Source of the DNA: Streptomyces xanthophaeus
Lineage (GTDB): Bacteria; Actinomycetota; Actinomycetes; Streptomycetales; Streptomycetaceae
DNA length: 64,000 nucleotides
Direction of reading: 5' to 3'
NCBI RefSeq assembly: GCF_000725805.1
Contig: NZ_KL647135.1
Span: 1 to 64,000 of the forward strand
The position numbers and the translations under genes are program-made. A model generated the notes under the pieces. That model was given only the letters and a program-made list of their open reading frames with translations, did not search any database and had not been told where the DNA came from. Below are positions 8,316 through 17,599 of the stretch, in pieces (position 1 is the stretch's first letter; each line of letters starts with the position of its first letter).

Positions 8316-10346
8316 GTGACACCGATCAGCCGCAGGGGTTTCGTCGGAATCGGCGCCGGTCTGGCGGCGGGGGCGGCCGTGCCCGCGATCGCCCCGGGCG
8401 CGGCGGCCGCGGCCGCCGCCACTGGCACGATCGCCGACGTGAAGCACGTGGTGGTGCTGATGCAGGAGAACCGCAGCTTCGACCACTACTTCGGCAGGCT
8501 CAAGGGCGTCCGGGGCTTCGGCGACCGCGCCGCCGGGAACATCCCGGGCGGCTGGGGCATGTTCAACCAGCCCAACTGGGGCGGCCGGCAGTACCCGTGG
8601 AAGCTCTCCGCCACCCCGCCCGCGGGCGGGGCGGACGGGGCGACCCTGGCGCAGTGCACCGGCGACCTCCCGCACAGCTGGACCTCGCAGCACGCCGCCT
8701 GGAACAAGGGCCGGATGGACAACTGGGTCACCGGTGTCGCGAGCACCCGCACCCTCGGCCACCTCGACCGCGCCGACATCCCCTTCCACTACGCGCTCGC
8801 CGACCACTACACGATCTGCGACGCCTACTTCTGCTCCGCGCTCAGCGCGACCGGCCCCAACCGGACCTTCCTGTGGAGCGGGATGATCGACGCCACCAGC
8901 AAGGACGGCGGCGACGAGTCCGGGCTGACCTGGGAGACGTACGCGGAGGCGCTCCAGCGCGCCGGGATGAGCTGGAAGGTCTACCAGAACGCCCAGGACA
9001 ACTACGGGGACAACGGCCTGGCCTACTTCAAGAAGTTCACGGACGCGGGGCCCGGCGACCCGCTGCACGACCGGGGCATGTCCTCCGTCCCCCGGGTCAC
9101 CGGCTCCACCCCCGACGACATCGCCGCCGCCATCCGCGCGGACGTCGTCGCGGGCACCCTCCCCCAGGTCTCCTGGGTCGTGGCCAACGAGGCCTTCTCC
9201 GAGCACCCGTACGCCCCGCCCGGGGACGGCGCGCACTTCGTGGACCTGGTGTACCGCGCGCTGGCCGCGGACCGGGCGGTCTTCGACTCCACGGTCCTCT
9301 TCCTCAACTACGACGAGAACGACGGCTTCTTCGACCACGTCCCGCCGCCGGTCCCCGCGCCCGGCACCCCCGGCGAGTACCTGGACGGCCTGCCGATCGG
9401 CCTCGGCTTCCGGGTCCCCATGATCGTGATGTCCCCGTGGACCCGCGGCGGCTGGGTGAGCTCGGAGGTCTTCGACCACACCTCGGTGCTGCGGTTCATG
9501 GAGAAGTGGACGGCCGCCCTCGGCACCCCCGCCACCTGTCCGAACATCAGCGCGTGGCGCCGCAAGGTGACCGGTGACCTGACCGGGGTCTTCGACTTCG
9601 CGCACCCGGTGTACGGGGTCCCCGCGGGCCTGCCCTCCACCGCCAAGGTCATCGGCCAGGCGACCTGCGCCCCGCTCCCCAACCCGGCGCCGCAGGACAA
9701 CGCACTCCCGGCGCAGGAACCGGGCACCCGCCCGGCGCGGGCCCTGCCCTACCAGGTGAACGGCAACCTGGACCGCCTGGAGTTCGGCGCTGCCGGCCAG
9801 ATCGTGGCCTGGTTCTCGATGACGAACCAGGGTGCGCAGGCCAAGCGGGCGGCGCACTTCTCGATCCACCCGCACCAGCACCGGGACACGACGGCCTGGC
9901 AGTACACGGTGGACCCGGGCACGGTCGCCACGGACTGGTTCCACATCGGGCTCGGCCACGGCTCCGGCAAGTACGACATCTCGATGCACGGCCCGAACCG
10001 CTTCCTGCGGCGCTTCATCGGCGACGCGACGAAGCCGGGCAAGGCCCTGGAGGTCACGGCCCGCTTCGCGGTCGAACCGGGCACCGGCAAGACGGCGGTC
10101 TACTTCAAGATGACCAACGCCTCCGCCGCGCCGGTCACCTTCACGATCCGCTCGAACGCCTACCGCACGGACGGCCCGTGGACCTACACGGTCCCGGCGA
10201 ACTCCTCCCGCGAGGACTTCTTCAACGCGGTCGCCTACCACAAGGGCTGGTACGACTTCACGGTCCTCGCGGGCAGCGACGGCACCTGGTCGCGCCGCTA
10301 CACCGGCCACATCGAGACCGGCGCCCCGAGCATCACGGGCTCGTAG
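8316..10346 (+). CDS. Phosphocholine-type phospholipase C, Tat-secreted
   Basis: A 676-residue secreted phosphoesterase that hydrolyses phosphatidylcholine or sphingomyelin-type lipids. The twin-arginine signal is SRRGFVG at residues 5-11, followed by an Ala-rich segment. The catalytic domain begins VKHVVVLMQENRSFDHYFG, whose Asn-Arg-Ser-Phe-Asp-His is the family signature. Later come NYDENDGFFDHVPPP and MIVMSPWTRGG. Two C-terminal beta-rich repeats from about residues 490-580 and 590-670 match the phospholipase C accessory domain. The GTG at 8316 was chosen because it places the Tat motif correctly. It ends 10 bp before the convergent acetyltransferase. Confidence 0.93.
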   Translation: MTPISRRGFVGIGAGLAAGAAVPAIAPGAAAAAAATGTIADVKHVVVLMQENRSFDHYFGRLKGVRGFGDRAAGNIPGGWGMFNQPNWGGRQYPWKLSATPPAGGADGATLAQCTGDLPHSWTSQHAAWNKGRMDNWVTGVASTRTLGHLDRADIPFHYALADHYTICDAYFCSALSATGPNRTFLWSGMIDATSKDGGDESGLTWETYAEALQRAGMSWKVYQNAQDNYGDNGLAYFKKFTDAGPGDPLHDRGMSSVPRVTGSTPDDIAAAIRADVVAGTLPQVSWVVANEAFSEHPYAPPGDGAHFVDLVYRALAADRAVFDSTVLFLNYDENDGFFDHVPPPVPAPGTPGEYLDGLPIGLGFRVPMIVMSPWTRGGWVSSEVFDHTSVLRFMEKWTAALGTPATCPNISAWRRKVTGDLTGVFDFAHPVYGVPAGLPSTAKVIGQATCAPLPNPAPQDNALPAQEPGTRPARALPYQVNGNLDRLEFGAAGQIVAWFSMTNQGAQAKRAAHFSIHPHQHRDTTAWQYTVDPGTVATDWFHIGLGHGSGKYDISMHGPNRFLRRFIGDATKPGKALEVTARFAVEPGTGKTAVYFKMTNASAAPVTFTIRSNAYRTDGPWTYTVPANSSREDFFNAVAYHKGWYDFTVLAGSDGTWSRRYTGHIETGAPSITGS

Positions 10347-10356
10347 GCCGCCGCCG

Positions 10357-10896
10357 CTACAGCACGTCCCCGTCCCGCCAGTCGAAGTCGAGGCGCCCGG
10401 CGGGGTCCGGCCGGACCCCGCCCGGTGGCACCCAGACGTACGTGGACCCCTCCTCGTCGGGCAGCGGGACGGGACCGTCCGGCGACAGCGCACCGATCCG
10501 CCCGCCCCACACCTGCCAGCCGCGGGCCAGGTACAGCGCGGCCCCCTCCTGCGACGCCGACAGCGCGCCGAGTACGTAGGCCCGCCCGATGACCTGTTCG
10601 AGGCCCGCCATCACCTGCCCGCCGAGCCCCTGCCGCCGCAGGCCGGGCCGTACGCCCACCCCCTCGACGTACCCGGTCCGCAGGGCGCGTCCGCGGTGCA
10701 CGGCCCGCCGCTGCACCACGCTGCCGTGCGCGACGAGCACCCCGTCCGCGGCCCGGACCAGCACGTGCATCCCGCCGAGCGCGTGCTCCATGTCCTCGTC
10801 GCCGAAGTCACCCTCGAAGGCCTCGTCGAGCAGGGCCCGGATCTCCGCGATCTCCCCTTCGGCCAGCTCCGAGGTGTGCGCGGTCCGTGTGTCCAT
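10357..10896 (-). CDS. AAC(2')-I type aminoglycoside N-acetyltransferase
   Basis: A 179-residue GNAT enzyme that matches the chromosomal AAC(2')-I family of mycobacteria by eye along its length: EHALGGMHVLV, VVQRRAVHRGRALRTGYVEGV, then the acetyl-CoA loop RPGLRRQGLGGQVM, and ALYLARGWQVWGG near the end, finishing WRDGDVL. These enzymes acetylate the 2'-amine of gentamicin- or tobramycin-like drugs and may have another cell-wall or metabolic substrate. The ATG at 10896 follows GGAG at proper spacing. It is divergent from the flavoprotein at 11059. Drug resistance is inferred, not shown. Confidence 0.85.
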   Translation of the reverse strand: MDTRTAHTSELAEGEIAEIRALLDEAFEGDFGDEDMEHALGGMHVLVRAADGVLVAHGSVVQRRAVHRGRALRTGYVEGVGVRPGLRRQGLGGQVMAGLEQVIGRAYVLGALSASQEGAALYLARGWQVWGGRIGALSPDGPVPLPDEEGSTYVWVPPGGVRPDPAGRLDFDWRDGDVL

Positions 10897-11058
10897 CACT
10901 GCTCCCGTCGGTGTTCCGGTGACGCGCGTGCCCGGGGACCGTACCAAGGCCGCCACGGACGCCCGTCCCGCATTGCGGACGCCGATGCGCCCTCCACCGG
11001 CCGGAATCGGCCGACGCGGCTCTGGCGGGCCCCGGCGGGGGCTCGGCACACTCGCCCC

Positions 11059-11760
11059 ATGTCATCTCAGACCCAGCAGTGGACCCCCACCCACGGTGAT
11101 CCGTACCGCCCCGTCGCCTACCGGCCCGAGCGGATGCCGAGCCACGAATCCCTGGCGCGCGCGGCCGAGTTGCGGGCCCGGATGGACGAGCGGCGCACCG
11201 TACGCCACTTCTCCGCCGACCCGGTGCCCGAGCAGGTCGTCCGGGATGCCATCGCCTGCGCCGCGACGGCCCCGTCCGGGGCGCACCAGCAGCCCTGGAC
11301 CTTCGTCCTGGTGAAGGACCCCGCCGTACGGGCGCAGATCCGCGCCGCCGCCGAACAGGAGGAGCTGCTCTCCTACGACGGCCGCCTCGGCGACGAATGG
11401 CTCGCGGCCCTGCGCCCCCTGGGCACGGACGCGGTGAAGACCCACCTCACGGACGCCCCGGCCCTGGTGGTGGTCTTCCAGCAGCGCCACTGGCTCGGCC
11501 CGGACGGCACCAAGCGCAAGCACTACTACGTCGACGAGTCGGTCGGCATCGCGGTCGGCATGCTCCTGTCCGCCCTCCACCTGAGCGGCCTGGCGGCCCT
11601 GATCCACACGCCGAGCCCGATGCGCTTCCTGTCCCACGTCCTGAACAGGCCCGCGAACGAGAAGGCCTTCGCGGTGATCCCGGTCGGCTACCCGGCGGAC
11701 GACTGCGAGGTCCCGGACCTCCAGCGCAAGTCCCTGGACCAGGTCATCGTGGAGGTCTAG
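11059..11760 (+). CDS. Nitroreductase-fold flavoprotein, iodotyrosine deiodinase-like
   Basis: A 233-residue FMN protein of the nitroreductase superfamily. Its pattern fits iodotyrosine deiodinase (IYD) rather than ordinary nitroreductase: RRTVRHFSADPVP, TAPSGAHQQPWTFVLVKD, HYYVDESVGIAVG, and the end VGYPADDCEVPDLQRKSLDQ. The three residues with which human IYD holds the halotyrosine zwitterion (Glu157, Tyr161, Lys182) align with E102, Y106 and K127 at the same spacings. T184 aligns with the Thr near flavin N5. A reductive dehalogenase of halotyrosines or a related phenol is therefore likely. The ribosome site is weak. A BluB-like role is less likely because of the lid triad. Confidence 0.82.
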   Translation: MSSQTQQWTPTHGDPYRPVAYRPERMPSHESLARAAELRARMDERRTVRHFSADPVPEQVVRDAIACAATAPSGAHQQPWTFVLVKDPAVRAQIRAAAEQEELLSYDGRLGDEWLAALRPLGTDAVKTHLTDAPALVVVFQQRHWLGPDGTKRKHYYVDESVGIAVGMLLSALHLSGLAALIHTPSPMRFLSHVLNRPANEKAFAVIPVGYPADDCEVPDLQRKSLDQVIVEV

Positions 11761-11788
11761 GGGGCGGGACCCGCCCGTGGAACTGGGA

Positions 11789-11829
11789 CCGCCCCCGCTC
11801 CGGACTTGGGGGTACCGGAGCGGGGGCGG
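11789..11829. terminator. Bidirectional terminator
   Basis: Perfect 15-bp arms (11789-11803, 11815-11829) lie between the convergent flavoprotein and pruA genes. Confidence 0.85.
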
Positions 11830-11845
11830 GGTTCAGCGGGGCTGG

Positions 11846-13477
11846 TCAGCCCATGTGCGGGTAGCCGTACTCGGTCGGCGCGACCAGGGTCTCCTTGATG
11901 GAGCGGGTCGAGGTCCAGCGCTGGAGGTTGGTCGCAGCGCCCGCCTTGTCGTTGGTGCCCGAGGCGCGGCCGCCGCCGAAGGGCTGCTGGCCGACGACGG
12001 CGCCGGTGGACTTGTCGTTGATGTAGAAGTTGCCCGCCGCGAAGCGGAGCTTCTCCATCGCGTCCGCGGCCGCGTAACGGTCGGCGGCGATGATCGAGCC
12101 GGTCAGGGCGTAGGCCGAGACGGACTCCATCTGCGCGAGCATCGCGTCGAAGTCGGCGTCCTCGTAGACGTGCACGGCCAGGATCGGGCCGAAGTACTCG
12201 GTCGTGAAGACCTCGTTCTCCGGGTCGGTGCAGGCGATGACGGTCGGGCGGACGAAGTAGCCCTCCGAGTCGTCGTACGTGCCGCCCGCGACGATCTCGC
12301 AGGTCGGGTCGGCGATCGCACGGTCGATCGCGGCCTTGTTCTTCGCGAAGGAACGCTCGTCGATGACGGCGCCGATGAAGTTGGTGAGGTCGCGGACGTC
12401 ACCCATGGCGATGCCGTCGACCTCGGCCGCGAAGGCCTCCTTGAAGCCGTCGTTCCAGATCGAGGCCGGAACGTAGGCGCGCGAGGACGCCGAGCACTTC
12501 TGGCCCTGGAACTCGAAGGAGCCGCGGGTCAGGGCGGTCTTCAGGGTGGCGCGGTCCGCGGACGGGTGCGCGACGACGAAGTCCTTGCCGCCGGTCTCGC
12601 CGACCAGGCGCGGGTAGGACTTGTACTTCTCGATGTTGTTGCCGACCGTCTTCCACAGGTACTGGAAGGTCTTGGTCGAGCCGGTGAAGTGGATGCCGGC
12701 CAGCTCGGGGTGGTTCAGCGCCACCTCGGACACGGCGATGCCGTCGCCGGTCACCAGGTTGATGACGCCCTTGGGCAGGCCGGCCTCCTCCAGGAGCTCC
12801 ATGAGGAGGACCGCGGAGTGGGTCTGCGTCGGGGACGGCTTCCACACGACCACGTTGCCCATGAGGGCGGGGGCGGTCGGCAGGTTGCCCGCGATGGCCG
12901 TGAAGTTGAACGGGGTGATCGCGTACACGAAGCCTTCGAGCGGGCGGTGGTCGCTGCGGTTCCACACGCCGGCGGAGTTCGCGACCGGCTGCTCGGCCAG
13001 GATCTGGCGGGCGAAGTGGACGTTGAAGCGCCAGAAGTCGACGAGCTCGCAGGGGGTGTCGATCTCGGCCTGCTGCGCCGTCTTCGACTGGCCCAGCATG
13101 GTGGAGGCGGCGAGCTTCTCGCGCCAGGGGCCAGACAGCAGCTCGGCGGCGCGCAGGATGATCGCGGCGCGGTCGTCGAAGGACATCGAGCGCCACGCCG
13201 GGGCGGCGGCGAGGGCGGCGTCGACGGCCTCCTGCGCATCGGCCTGCGTGGCGTGGGCGAAGGTGCCGAGCACCGACTTGTGGTCGTGCGGCTGGACCAC
13301 GTCGAAGCGCTCGCCACCGCCCATCCGCTTGACGCCGTTGATCGTCATCGGGAGGTCGATCGGGTTCTCGGACAGCAGCTTGAGCTGCGTTTCGAGGCGC
13401 GCGCGCTCCGGGGTGCCGGGAGCGTACGAGTGGACCGGCTCGTTGACCGGCGCGGGGACCTGGGTCACAGCATCCAT
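11846..13477 (-). CDS. pruA: L-glutamate gamma-semialdehyde (P5C) dehydrogenase
   Basis: A 543-residue aldehyde dehydrogenase that oxidises glutamate semialdehyde to glutamate with NAD, the second step of proline catabolism. Catalytic Cys is at about residue 327 in FQGQKCSAS, and the general-base Glu is in LVGETGGKDF. NFTAIAGNLPTAPALMGN and FTGSTKTFQYLWK are the cofactor-binding part. The ATG at 13477 is used. It lies 32 bp after proline dehydrogenase on the same strand, so the two form a put operon in which P5C passes from one enzyme to the next. Confidence 0.96.
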   Translation of the reverse strand: MDAVTQVPAPVNEPVHSYAPGTPERARLETQLKLLSENPIDLPMTINGVKRMGGGERFDVVQPHDHKSVLGTFAHATQADAQEAVDAALAAAPAWRSMSFDDRAAIILRAAELLSGPWREKLAASTMLGQSKTAQQAEIDTPCELVDFWRFNVHFARQILAEQPVANSAGVWNRSDHRPLEGFVYAITPFNFTAIAGNLPTAPALMGNVVVWKPSPTQTHSAVLLMELLEEAGLPKGVINLVTGDGIAVSEVALNHPELAGIHFTGSTKTFQYLWKTVGNNIEKYKSYPRLVGETGGKDFVVAHPSADRATLKTALTRGSFEFQGQKCSASSRAYVPASIWNDGFKEAFAAEVDGIAMGDVRDLTNFIGAVIDERSFAKNKAAIDRAIADPTCEIVAGGTYDDSEGYFVRPTVIACTDPENEVFTTEYFGPILAVHVYEDADFDAMLAQMESVSAYALTGSIIAADRYAAADAMEKLRFAAGNFYINDKSTGAVVGQQPFGGGRASGTNDKAGAATNLQRWTSTRSIKETLVAPTEYGYPHMG

Positions 13478-13509
13478 GGGGCTGGTAACTCCTTGAGCTA
13501 GTGGGGTGC

Positions 13510-14436
13510 CTAGTTCTTGGTGATCATCGAGCGGAGGAAGAACAGGAGGTTCGCGGGCTTCTCCGCGAGGCGGCGCATGAAGTAGCCGTACCAGTCCGTC
13601 CCGTACGCGGTGTAGACACGCATCCGGTGGCCTTCGGCGGCGAGCCGCAGGTGCTCCTCGCTGCGGATGCCGTACAGCATCTGGAATTCGTACTCGTCCA
13701 GCTTGCGCCCGGCCTGCCGGGCGAGCTCCTGGGCGATCGCGATCAGACGCGGGTCGTGGGACCCGATCATCGGGTAGCCGTCGCCGTCCATGAGGATCTT
13801 CATGATCCGGACGTACGCCTTGTCGATCTCGGCCTTGTCCAGGTACGCGACCTCGGCGGGCTCCTTGTAAGCGCCCTTCACGATCCGGACGCGGCTGCCG
13901 GCGTCGGCCAGGCGGCGGGCGTCGGCCTCCGTGCGGAAGAGGTAGGCCTGGATCACGCAGCCGGTCTGCGGGAAGTCCCGGCGCAGCTCCTCGTGGATGG
14001 CGAACATCGAGTCGAGGGTGGTGTGGTCCTCGGCGTCGAGCGTGATGGTGGTGCCGATGGCGGCGGCGGCCTCGACGACCGGGCGGACGTTGGCGAGGGC
14101 GAGCTCGTGGCCGCCCTCCAGCGCCTGGCCGAACATGGACAGCTTGACCGACATCTCGACGGTCTCGCCCAGGCCCAGGGCCTTGAGGTGCTCGATGAGC
14201 TCGAGGTAGGCGTCGCGGGCGGCGTAGGACTGCTCCACCGTGGTGATGTCCTCGCCCACGACGTCGAGGGTGACCTCAAGGCCCTTGCGGGTGAGGTCCT
14301 CGACGATCGGGATCACCTGGTCGACCGTCTCACCGGGGATGAACCGGGTCACCACGGGCTTGGTCACCGGGGCGGCAGAGACGATACGGCGCATCTTGTC
14401 GCTGCGCGAAGCGGCGAGGATCACGGGACCCAGCAC
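13510..14436 (-). CDS. Proline dehydrogenase
   Basis: A 308-residue monofunctional FAD enzyme that oxidises proline to pyrroline-5-carboxylate. The TIM-barrel motifs are seen in order: VTLDVVGED, VEMSVKLSMFGQ, TLDAEDHTTLD, CVIQAYLFRTEADA, RIVKGAYKEPAEVAY, IGSHDPRLIAIA, and the C-terminal EFQMLYGIRSE with RVYTAYGTDWYGYFMRRLAE. The GTG at 14436 (product starting MLGPVILAASRSDKM) was chosen because GGAGGTG precedes it. An upstream ATG in the same frame lacks homology. It is first in an operon with pruA and divergent from the PucR-type regulator. Confidence 0.95.
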   Translation of the reverse strand: MLGPVILAASRSDKMRRIVSAAPVTKPVVTRFIPGETVDQVIPIVEDLTRKGLEVTLDVVGEDITTVEQSYAARDAYLELIEHLKALGLGETVEMSVKLSMFGQALEGGHELALANVRPVVEAAAAIGTTITLDAEDHTTLDSMFAIHEELRRDFPQTGCVIQAYLFRTEADARRLADAGSRVRIVKGAYKEPAEVAYLDKAEIDKAYVRIMKILMDGDGYPMIGSHDPRLIAIAQELARQAGRKLDEYEFQMLYGIRSEEHLRLAAEGHRMRVYTAYGTDWYGYFMRRLAEKPANLLFFLRSMITKN

Positions 14437-14635
14437 GGGGGCACCTCCAACGGGTGGCTGAAGCAGGCTTTCGGTCCTTCGCCGGTCGGGCGGGGCCGTA
14501 AGGGAAACGCAAGTAAAACCACCGTGAAACCTAAGGATCGGTTCGATCCTCTGCCATCGACAGCTGTCACGCATCCGTGGCCGCGATCTCATACAGATGT
14601 CTGAAGAGCCTGGCCGGGGGTGGGAGAATGTCCGG

Positions 14636-15904
14636 GTGAAAGGCGATTACCAGGACCTGGTGGACGAGATCTCGGCGCTGCTCGGCGCACCGGCGACCCT
14701 GGAGAACCGGGACTTCCGCCTCATCGCCTTCGGCGCGCACGACAGCGACGACGACACGGCCATGGACCCGGTGCGCACCCGCTCGATCCTGACCCGGCAG
14801 TCGACGGCGGCGGTGCGGTCCTGGTTCGAGGGCTTCGGCATCGCCCGGGCCACCGGCCCGGTGCGCATCCCGGCGGCTCCGGAGGCAGGGGTCTTCCGCG
14901 GGCGGATCTGCCTGCCGGTGCGCTACCGCGGCGTCGTGCAGGGCTACGTGTGGCTCCTCGACCAGGATCCCGGCCCGGGGCCGCAGGCGCTGGCGGCGGC
15001 CATGGAGGTGGCACAGCGGATCGGGGTGCTGCTCGCCGAGGAGGCGAAGGCGGGGGCCGACCTGTCACGGGAGTTCCTGGCGGTGCTCACGGCCGGGCGG
15101 GGCTGGCAGCAGGACATGGCGGTGGCCGCGCTGCGGGCGGCCCTGGGCGCCGGCGGGGAGGGGGTGCACGCGGTGGTGTGCCTGGCGCCCTGGTCCGGCG
15201 AGGCCCCGCAGTCGGTACCGGGTGCGGCGGCCGTGTGCGTGGCCCCCTGGCGGGCCGCGGGCGGCGGCGGCGAGACCGGGCCCGGCCACGAGGGCGTCCG
15301 GGGCAGCGGGCGCGCGCTCGCGGTGCTGGTCCGGCTCCGGTCGACGGACACCCTCACCCCGGCCGTGAACGTGGCCGCGCGGCTGCTGGCCCGCGGCTCC
15401 GGGCAGGGCGGACCGGCGGGCGCCGCCTCCGGCACGGCTTCGGGTACGGGTGCCCCGTCGGCCTCCGCGCCGGACCAGGGCCCGGCCTCGGCCTCGGCAG
15501 GGGTCGCCGACCCGGCCAGGGCCCTCTCGGACCTCTCGGCCGCCTGGCGGCAGGCCTCCTCGGCGGCCCGGGCGGCCGCCGCGCAGCCCCGGCTCGGCCC
15601 CGTCGCCGAGTGGTCGGCGATCGGCCCGTACCGGATGCTCGCGGACCTCGGCGCGGACCCGGCGGGCGATCCGGTGGCCCGCATCCTGCTGGGCCCGGCC
15701 CACCGGGAACTCGCCCGCACCGCCGAGGTGTTCCTGGACTGCGCCGGACAGGCGGGCCGCGCCGCGGCGGCCCTGGGCATCCACCGCCAGACCCTGTACT
15801 ACCGGCTCGGCCGGGTGGAGCAGCTCACCGGCCTCGACCTGGACGAGGGCGAGGACCGCCTGCTGCTCCACATGGCCCTGAAGGCGGCCCGCCTGCAGGG
15901 CTGA
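14636..15904 (+). CDS. PucR-type transcriptional regulator of the put genes
   Basis: A 422-residue regulator with the C-terminal PucR/CdaR helix-turn-helix: [20 protein letters not shown] then [19 protein letters not shown]. The N-terminal half has no named domain visible, and a low-complexity Ala/Gly/Ser linker spans about residues 265-320. It is divergent from the proline dehydrogenase-pruA operon. Known proline-utilisation activators in Gram-positive bacteria belong to this family, so control of that operon is a reasonable inference. The GTG at 14636 is preferred (GGGAG upstream, start [16 protein letters not shown]). An in-frame ATG at 14597 is the alternative. Confidence 0.85.
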   Translation: MKGDYQDLVDEISALLGAPATLENRDFRLIAFGAHDSDDDTAMDPVRTRSILTRQSTAAVRSWFEGFGIARATGPVRIPAAPEAGVFRGRICLPVRYRGVVQGYVWLLDQDPGPGPQALAAAMEVAQRIGVLLAEEAKAGADLSREFLAVLTAGRGWQQDMAVAALRAALGAGGEGVHAVVCLAPWSGEAPQSVPGAAAVCVAPWRAAGGGGETGPGHEGVRGSGRALAVLVRLRSTDTLTPAVNVAARLLARGSGQGGPAGAASGTASGTGAPSASAPDQGPASASAGVADPARALSDLSAAWRQASSAARAAAAQPRLGPVAEWSAIGPYRMLADLGADPAGDPVARILLGPAHRELARTAEVFLDCAGQAGRAAAALGIHRQTLYYRLGRVEQLTGLDLDEGEDRLLLHMALKAARLQG

Positions 15905-15933
15905 GCCCCGACGGTCCGTCATGTCGCCGCCCA

Positions 15934-16830
15934 TCAACGGTCCGGCCGGTAGGGCAGCGGGGCTCCCGTCGCGGCGTCGACGACGAGCCGGTCCCCCAAG
16001 GGCCGGGCCAGAGTGACCTGCACCTGCTGCGCGCGCAGCATCGCATCACAGGCGGCGCCCGGGTCCAGGTCGGTACGGACCAGGATGCGCCCGGCCAGCA
16101 CCACCGTGTCGGCCCCCTCCAGGACGTCGACGGCCGCTCCCGCATCACAGCTCCCGTGCCCCGCGCTCACCGTGAAGGCGGTCGTGTCCGGGAGCCGGGC
16201 CGAATGGCCCATCAGCGGGGCCACGGCGGAGTCCGCGCGCTCCTCGGGCAGGACCGGGGGCTCGGGCAGTTCCTGCGGGCGGACCGCGATCCGGGCGAGC
16301 GGGGTGTCGTACCCCTCGACGGTGAACAGCCAGGCGGGCACCACGGCCGGGCCGCGGCTGGTGGGGACCGAGGTCTCGCCGAAGCGGACGGCGGTCACCG
16401 TCAGGGCGTGGTCGCGGTCCGGTTCCTGGTCGAGCTCCTCGTACGCCTCGGCGGCGTCCTGCAACGGCAGGGTCAGGGTGTTGCCGTCGGCCCAGCGGAT
16501 CGGGGTCACGGGCGTCGGCCCGGCGGGCAGTTCGGCCCGGAGCAGGAAGTTCCGGTCCAGGTAGGCGGCCTTGTCCTCGCCGGAGCGGAAGCCGCCGGGA
16601 GGCTGCCAGTCCTCGGCGTCCAGCGGGTGGAAGCCCTCGCGCCACTGCCTGACCGCGGCCGAGCCCTCCCAGGCCGCGGCGACCTTCTCCCGGCGCGGAC
16701 GGGTGTCCTCCGGGGCGCTCTGCTCCACCCGGGCCGCGCCGCACCCGGCCGCCAGCAAGACCGCGGCCAGCCCGCACATCACCGCGGCTCCCGTCGCCGT
16801 TGCCGTTCTCGCGCCCGCTGTCCTCGCCAC
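15934..16830 (-). CDS. Putative lipoprotein of unknown function
   Basis: A 298-residue exported protein. A signal peptide ends in the lipobox LLAAGC with Cys at residue 30, followed by a polar stretch (ARVEQSAPEDTRPRRE). The mature part has no domain I can name; it is mixed alpha/beta with few cysteines and ends VVDAATGAPLPYRPDR. The GTG at 16830 was chosen: GGGGGAG lies just upstream and the lipobox falls at the right distance. It is downstream of a TetR gene on the same strand. The protein should sit on the outer face of the cytoplasmic membrane. Confidence 0.75.
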   Translation of the reverse strand: MARTAGARTATATGAAVMCGLAAVLLAAGCGAARVEQSAPEDTRPRREKVAAAWEGSAAVRQWREGFHPLDAEDWQPPGGFRSGEDKAAYLDRNFLLRAELPAGPTPVTPIRWADGNTLTLPLQDAAEAYEELDQEPDRDHALTVTAVRFGETSVPTSRGPAVVPAWLFTVEGYDTPLARIAVRPQELPEPPVLPEERADSAVAPLMGHSARLPDTTAFTVSAGHGSCDAGAAVDVLEGADTVVLAGRILVRTDLDPGAACDAMLRAQQVQVTLARPLGDRLVVDAATGAPLPYRPDR

Positions 16831-16916
16831 GGCTCCCCCTCTGCTTCCGCAGGGCCGGCCGCAGCGGCCGGTCCGGGGGTGGGACGGGGCGTGCCGGGCG
16901 GTGGTTCCCGTTCCGC

Positions 16917-17510
16917 TCAGCCGTCGTCGCGGGCCCGCGCGGGCCGCGTCGCCGCCTCGGCCGCCCGCCGCATCCCCTCGGTGAACTCCTCCGCGGTGGC
17001 GGCCGACGCGGGGTCGAACAGCCACTGGACCATGAAGCCGTTCAGCAGCGCCTGATAGAAGGCGCCCAGGGTCCGCTCGTCGCGCTCGTCGAGCTCGTCC
17101 TCCGGGGTGCCGGTCAGCATCGAGACCAGGCCCCGGCGCCCCTCGGCCTGCGAGGCCGCGAGCATCTCCCGCAGTTCCGGCCGCTGTTCGCGGCTGAGCG
17201 CCACCTCCAGGCTGGCCGCCCAGACCGGCCCCGAGCCCTCGTGCTGCGCGAGGACCCCTTCCCAGACGGCACGGAACCGCTCCAGGGTGCCGCCCTCCCC
17301 GGGCAGGCCGCTCTGGAAGACCTCGCCCCACTCCTGGATGAGGGCGATGAAGGCCTGGGTGAGCAGGGCGTCCTTCGAGCCGTAGTGATAGCCGATGGAC
17401 GCCAGGTTGGTCCCCGAGGCGCTGACGATGTCGCGCGCCGTGGTGCGGACGAACCCCTTCTCGACCAGGCACTTCTTGGCGCCTTCGAGCAGATCCTCAC
17501 GATGTCCCAT
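16917..17510 (-). CDS. TetR family repressor
   Basis: A 197-residue TetR protein. The N-terminal HTH is residues 6-50 (REDLLEGAKKCLVEKGFVRT, ARDIVSASGTNLASIGYHYGSKDALL). The C-terminal helical ligand domain contains FRAVWEGVLAQHEGSGPVWAA. It is divergent from the MFS exporter with 89 bp between that carry repeated operator-like sequences. Repression of the exporter, relieved by a drug-like ligand, is the usual arrangement. Confidence 0.93.
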   Translation of the reverse strand: MGHREDLLEGAKKCLVEKGFVRTTARDIVSASGTNLASIGYHYGSKDALLTQAFIALIQEWGEVFQSGLPGEGGTLERFRAVWEGVLAQHEGSGPVWAASLEVALSREQRPELREMLAASQAEGRRGLVSMLTGTPEDELDERDERTLGAFYQALLNGFMVQWLFDPASAATAEEFTEGMRRAAEAATRPARARDDG

Positions 17511-17531
17511 GGCGACAAGGTAGCAAGACAG

Positions 17532-17568
17532 CTGTCCTAGACGGAAGTTCTATACATCTGTTCTAGAC
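17532..17568. promoter_or_regulatory. Probable TetR operator pair
   Basis: CTGTCCTAGAC at 17532-17542 and CTGTTCTAGAC at 17558-17568 are near-identical 11-mers 26 bp apart in the intergenic region between the TetR and MFS genes. ACAGCTGT at 17528-17535 is an overlapping palindrome. Confidence 0.5.
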
Positions 17569-17599
17569 AAGCGTTTAAGACGTCTGTACCGTCCTGCTC

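Noticed and set aside
8274..10493. A long open frame of over 700 codons opposite phospholipase C
   Set aside because: It is Arg/Gly/Val-rich, lacks any motif and mirrors the codon bias of the real gene. Other long opposite-strand frames (for example over 14620-17055 and 30546-31913) were rejected for the same reason.
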